Source: Anaerolineae bacterium
GTDB lineage: Bacteria > Chloroflexota > Anaerolineae > 4572-78 > J111
NCBI GenBank assembly: GCA_023382535.1
Contig: JAHDWA010000001.1
Location: 124,001-188,000, forward strand
Length of the DNA: 64,000 bases
Reading direction: 5' to 3'
Of the stretch, positions 62,270 through 64,000 are shown piece after piece. Within the stretch, counting starts at the first letter, position 1; every line of letters begins with the position of its first letter. A model generated the notes under the pieces. That model had not been told where the DNA came from. It worked only from the letters and a program-made list of their open reading frames with translations, and did no database searches. The position numbers were made by a program, and so were the translations under genes.

Positions 62270-62384
62270 GCGAAAATCGGTCCTGAACCCTTCGGTCCAG
62301 GCCGCCTCCTTTCTCAATATTTCCTTTTAAGTCTTCTCAGGGGTTTGGGCTGAAAGCCCGGGAAGTTGCCGCAGCAGCGGCATA

Positions 62385-62477
62385 CTAAAGGTGAAACTGG
62401 AAAACCATCGCCTCCAACACGTGTTGAAACGCGGAGGGAGAGGGGGAACCAATATAAGCCGCCTGCGTTTCGACCAT
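62385..62477 (-). CDS. Possible 30-aa leader peptide
   Basis: ATG 62477 follows a near-perfect AGGAGATAACC ribosome site, and the ORF ends with TAG at 62385-62387. The peptide starts MVETQAAYIGSPSPS and contains A-F-Q-H-V-L, faintly like the tag motif. It precedes the main operon by about 115 bp and could be a leader or simply a small protein. Confidence 0.35.
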   Translation of the reverse strand: MVETQAAYIGSPSPSAFQHVLEAMVFQFHL

Positions 62478-62515
62478 GGTTATCTCCTGGTATGAGGATA
62501 TTTCTTTGTCTAAAC

Positions 62516-62551
62516 GACAAATGACCAGCGGGCCTGAACTGGTCATTTGTC
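62516..62551. promoter_or_regulatory. Perfect 13-bp inverted repeat
   Basis: GACAAATGACCAG (62516-62528) and its reverse complement (62539-62551) are separated by 10 bp. There is no T-run, so an operator or a transcript hairpin ahead of the 62-57 kb operon is more likely than a terminator. Confidence 0.6.
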
Positions 62552-62589
62552 TAAGGGGAATCAAACAGTGTTCTGGGGTAGGTTTGGTA

Positions 62590-62965
62590 CTACAAAATCC
62601 CTACCGATTTTTCTTCGTCCTCGACCAGCCAGGCAATAATCGCTTGGGTCAAGGCCGGATTGGGATCAGGCTCGCCTTTGATACCTACTACTCTGGGTAT
62701 GAGTTCCCTGAAGCGCGAACCAAAAGCCTGCGCTCTCTGGGCGCAGCCAGCGCAGAAGAACCAGACGGTGCCCCTGACTGAATGTACTTCCTCGGCTTCG
62801 CAGAAGTTTTTGAGACAGAGAGGGCAGCGCCAGATGCCCCCATGACAGGCGGTTTTAGGGTGAGCCGTACTCTGGCAGGCTGCCGCAGTTTCTTCGACGG
62901 TCGGATAGAATGTCTGGTATTGCTCATAGCCGGGCGCATTGTGACACTCTGCCCACTCTAAAGAG
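62590..62965 (-). pseudogene. Zinc-finger protein truncated by the tnpB element
   Basis: A minus-strand frame with no start codon runs from the tnpB end to TAG at 62590-62592, giving about 120 residues. It reads C-H-S-L-E-W-A-E-C-H-N and then three Cys pairs or groups (C-H-G-G-I-W-R-C-P-L-C, N-F-C, F-F-C-A-G-C). The end is a helical A-L-T-Q-A-I-I-A-W-L-V-E-D-E. The metal-binding layout and codon use look real. The N terminus was probably removed when the element inserted at about 62960. Confidence 0.55.
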
Positions 62966-64000
62966 TGGCAGCTTCTTCTGGCACCCCTGCGTACACGCTG
63001 TCTCCCGTCTCTGCGGCGTAGCCGCGACCGTTGAGGCGCATCTTAGCGAGGGATACCAGGGGCAGTGCCAGCCCGTTGGGTCCACCGGGTTGGATTTGCG
63101 AGACTGAATCTCGCGCATGGGTGGACCCCACACCTTCAGCTTTCGCCAAAGGCTTTTGGAATAAGTGCTCAAAACAACGAATAAGAAATCTAAACCCAAT
63201 ATTGACCGAAGCATTCCGGTCGGCGTTGCCTCGTTTGAGACAATTGGCGCACAGAAACAAGGGACCACCGGGCCGGTACTCCAGCGGCGCTTCTCCCTCG
63301 GCATACCGGGCCACCGGCCGATGCCCGCAGCCCGAACAATCCTGGCTGGTGAAAGCCGGAGAGACCTGGCAGGTGAGGAGGCCATCTGCCCAGGCTTTGT
63401 AGCGGGCGTATTTGACGATCCGCCCCTTCAGCCAGTAGGCCCGTTTTTCATTACTACGCCTGCTGTAGCGGCCTTTCACCGGTTTGAGTTTGCCCAGGTG
63501 TTCAAAGACCAGGATCGTCGCTCCGTGTTCGCGGGCAAAGTCCACAACCCGGCGGCTAACTCGGTGGGCCTCATTGTCTTCGATGGCCCGGATCTTGGCC
63601 CACAGCCGCTTGTTATCCTGCTCGCCTTCAGTCAGAATTCCGGTTTTGCTCCGCTTGATTGCCACCTGACCCAACAGCCGTTTCCTACGGGCGTGAAGCG
63701 AGTTGCCGCCGCGAATGAACAGCGTGGCCCCTTCCGTCCCGTCGGCCTGGAGAATGGTGCAGACCGCCTGAGCATCACCGATATTCAAATCAACACTACA
63801 CAGCCGCAACTGTGGATTAGCCTCGACTTGTTCGATCGCCTTGGCTGGCTTTTTGAACTTCTTTTCGAGTGGGGTATGCAGCCGAAAGCGACCGTTGCGT
63901 TGAACAATGACCGGACTGGCCGCTGTCCACTCCGCCCCTATCGCCTCAGCCCGCTTGGCCAGCCCCAACTTCACCCACTGCCAACTCGTGCCGCTATAGA
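62958..64000 (-). CDS. tnpB: TnpB-family protein (IS605-type), 5' end beyond the window
   Basis: The frame is open to the window edge (Y-S-G-T-S-W-Q-W-V-K just inside it), so the start lies outside. RuvC residues are L-C-S-V-D-L-N-I-G-D (Asp), I-L-V-F-E-H-L-G-K-L (Glu) and N-A-D-R-N-A-S-V-N-I-G (Asp); the zinc finger is C-S-G-C...C-A-N-C. The protein appears catalytically complete and may be RNA-guided. The last 55 residues probably overlap the omega-RNA. No tnpA lies within the window. The end of the element truncates the adjacent zinc-finger gene. Confidence 0.85.
   Translation of the reverse strand, partial: YSGTSWQWVKLGLAKRAEAIGAEWTAASPVIVQRNGRFRLHTPLEKKFKKPAKAIEQVEANPQLRLCSVDLNIGDAQAVCTILQADGTEGATLFIRGGNSLHARRKRLLGQVAIKRSKTGILTEGEQDNKRLWAKIRAIEDNEAHRVSRRVVDFAREHGATILVFEHLGKLKPVKGRYSRRSNEKRAYWLKGRIVKYARYKAWADGLLTCQVSPAFTSQDCSGCGHRPVARYAEGEAPLEYRPGGPLFLCANCLKRGNADRNASVNIGFRFLIRCFEHLFQKPLAKAEGVGSTHARDSVSQIQPGGPNGLALPLVSLAKMRLNGRGYAAETGDSVYAGVPEEAATL

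Overview
The window looks like accessory DNA from a Chloroflexota (Anaerolineae-type) bacterium. The reasons are indirect: exported proteins carry Pro/Thr-rich tails, a lamin-tail/phospholipase D protein is present, insertion sequences are abundant, and the chromosome-type genes resemble that group. No rRNA, tRNA or CRISPR array was found. Many of the coding regions resemble no family I know. They lie in compact, often overlapping operons, which suggests a large plasmid, integrative element or phage-like element that has also picked up ordinary chromosomal genes.

Layout. 1-7 kb: the end of a carbohydrate-binding-type gene, repeat locus 1, then a plus-strand row of unknown genes (one HipA-like, one large zinc-ribbon protein). 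7.3-14.6 kb: a DnaE2-type polymerase gene split by an IS21 element that is itself split by an ISL3 element; both target duplications are readable. 14.7-19.1 kb: a second HipA-like gene between two 37-bp direct repeats, a methyltransferase, a decayed DUF2071 gene, DinB, an IS5 element and DUF423. 19.2-23.7 kb: an overlapping operon with an FtsK-like ATPase, a lipoprotein, small membrane proteins and a secreted PLD protein. 24-24.8 kb: repeat locus 2. 25.2-32.4 kb: a minus-strand operon with two members of a decayed N6-methylase-like family. 32.5-35.5 kb: chromosome-type metabolic genes (AlaX, cupin dioxygenase, HugZ-like, MaoC-like). 36.1-40 kb: a large zinc-binding unknown, repeat locus 3 and two small genes. 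40.3-48.9 kb: a RelA/SpoT-AAA fusion, an AAA-winged-helix protein, and (beyond an IS) an HTH-membrane-VWA protein. 49-54.5 kb: an orphan HsdM, a receiver protein, the third methylase-like paralogue and small unknowns. 54.7-57 kb: an IS607 element with TnpB. 57-62.3 kb: a dense minus-strand operon with two Mom-like proteins. 62.5-64 kb: a zinc-finger gene truncated by a tnpB element that runs off the window.

The most unusual observations are three. First, there are three dispersed copies of one non-coding architecture, each made of five blocks (A-E) of helically phased 11-bp repeats, with about 5, 4-5, 8, 8 and 7 units in the same order. The start-to-start distance from block C to block D is exactly 139 bp in all three. 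Second, a short C-terminal peptide motif (S/T-F-Q-x-L/M-F-R-E) occurs in at least five otherwise unrelated proteins of the minus-strand operons. Third, there is a candidate signalling or defence module around the RelA/SpoT-AAA fusion. How these parts work together is inference: 11-bp phased repeats recall type II partition centromeres, and the tagged proteins may share a docking partner, but no ParM/ParR pair and no such partner is visible here.
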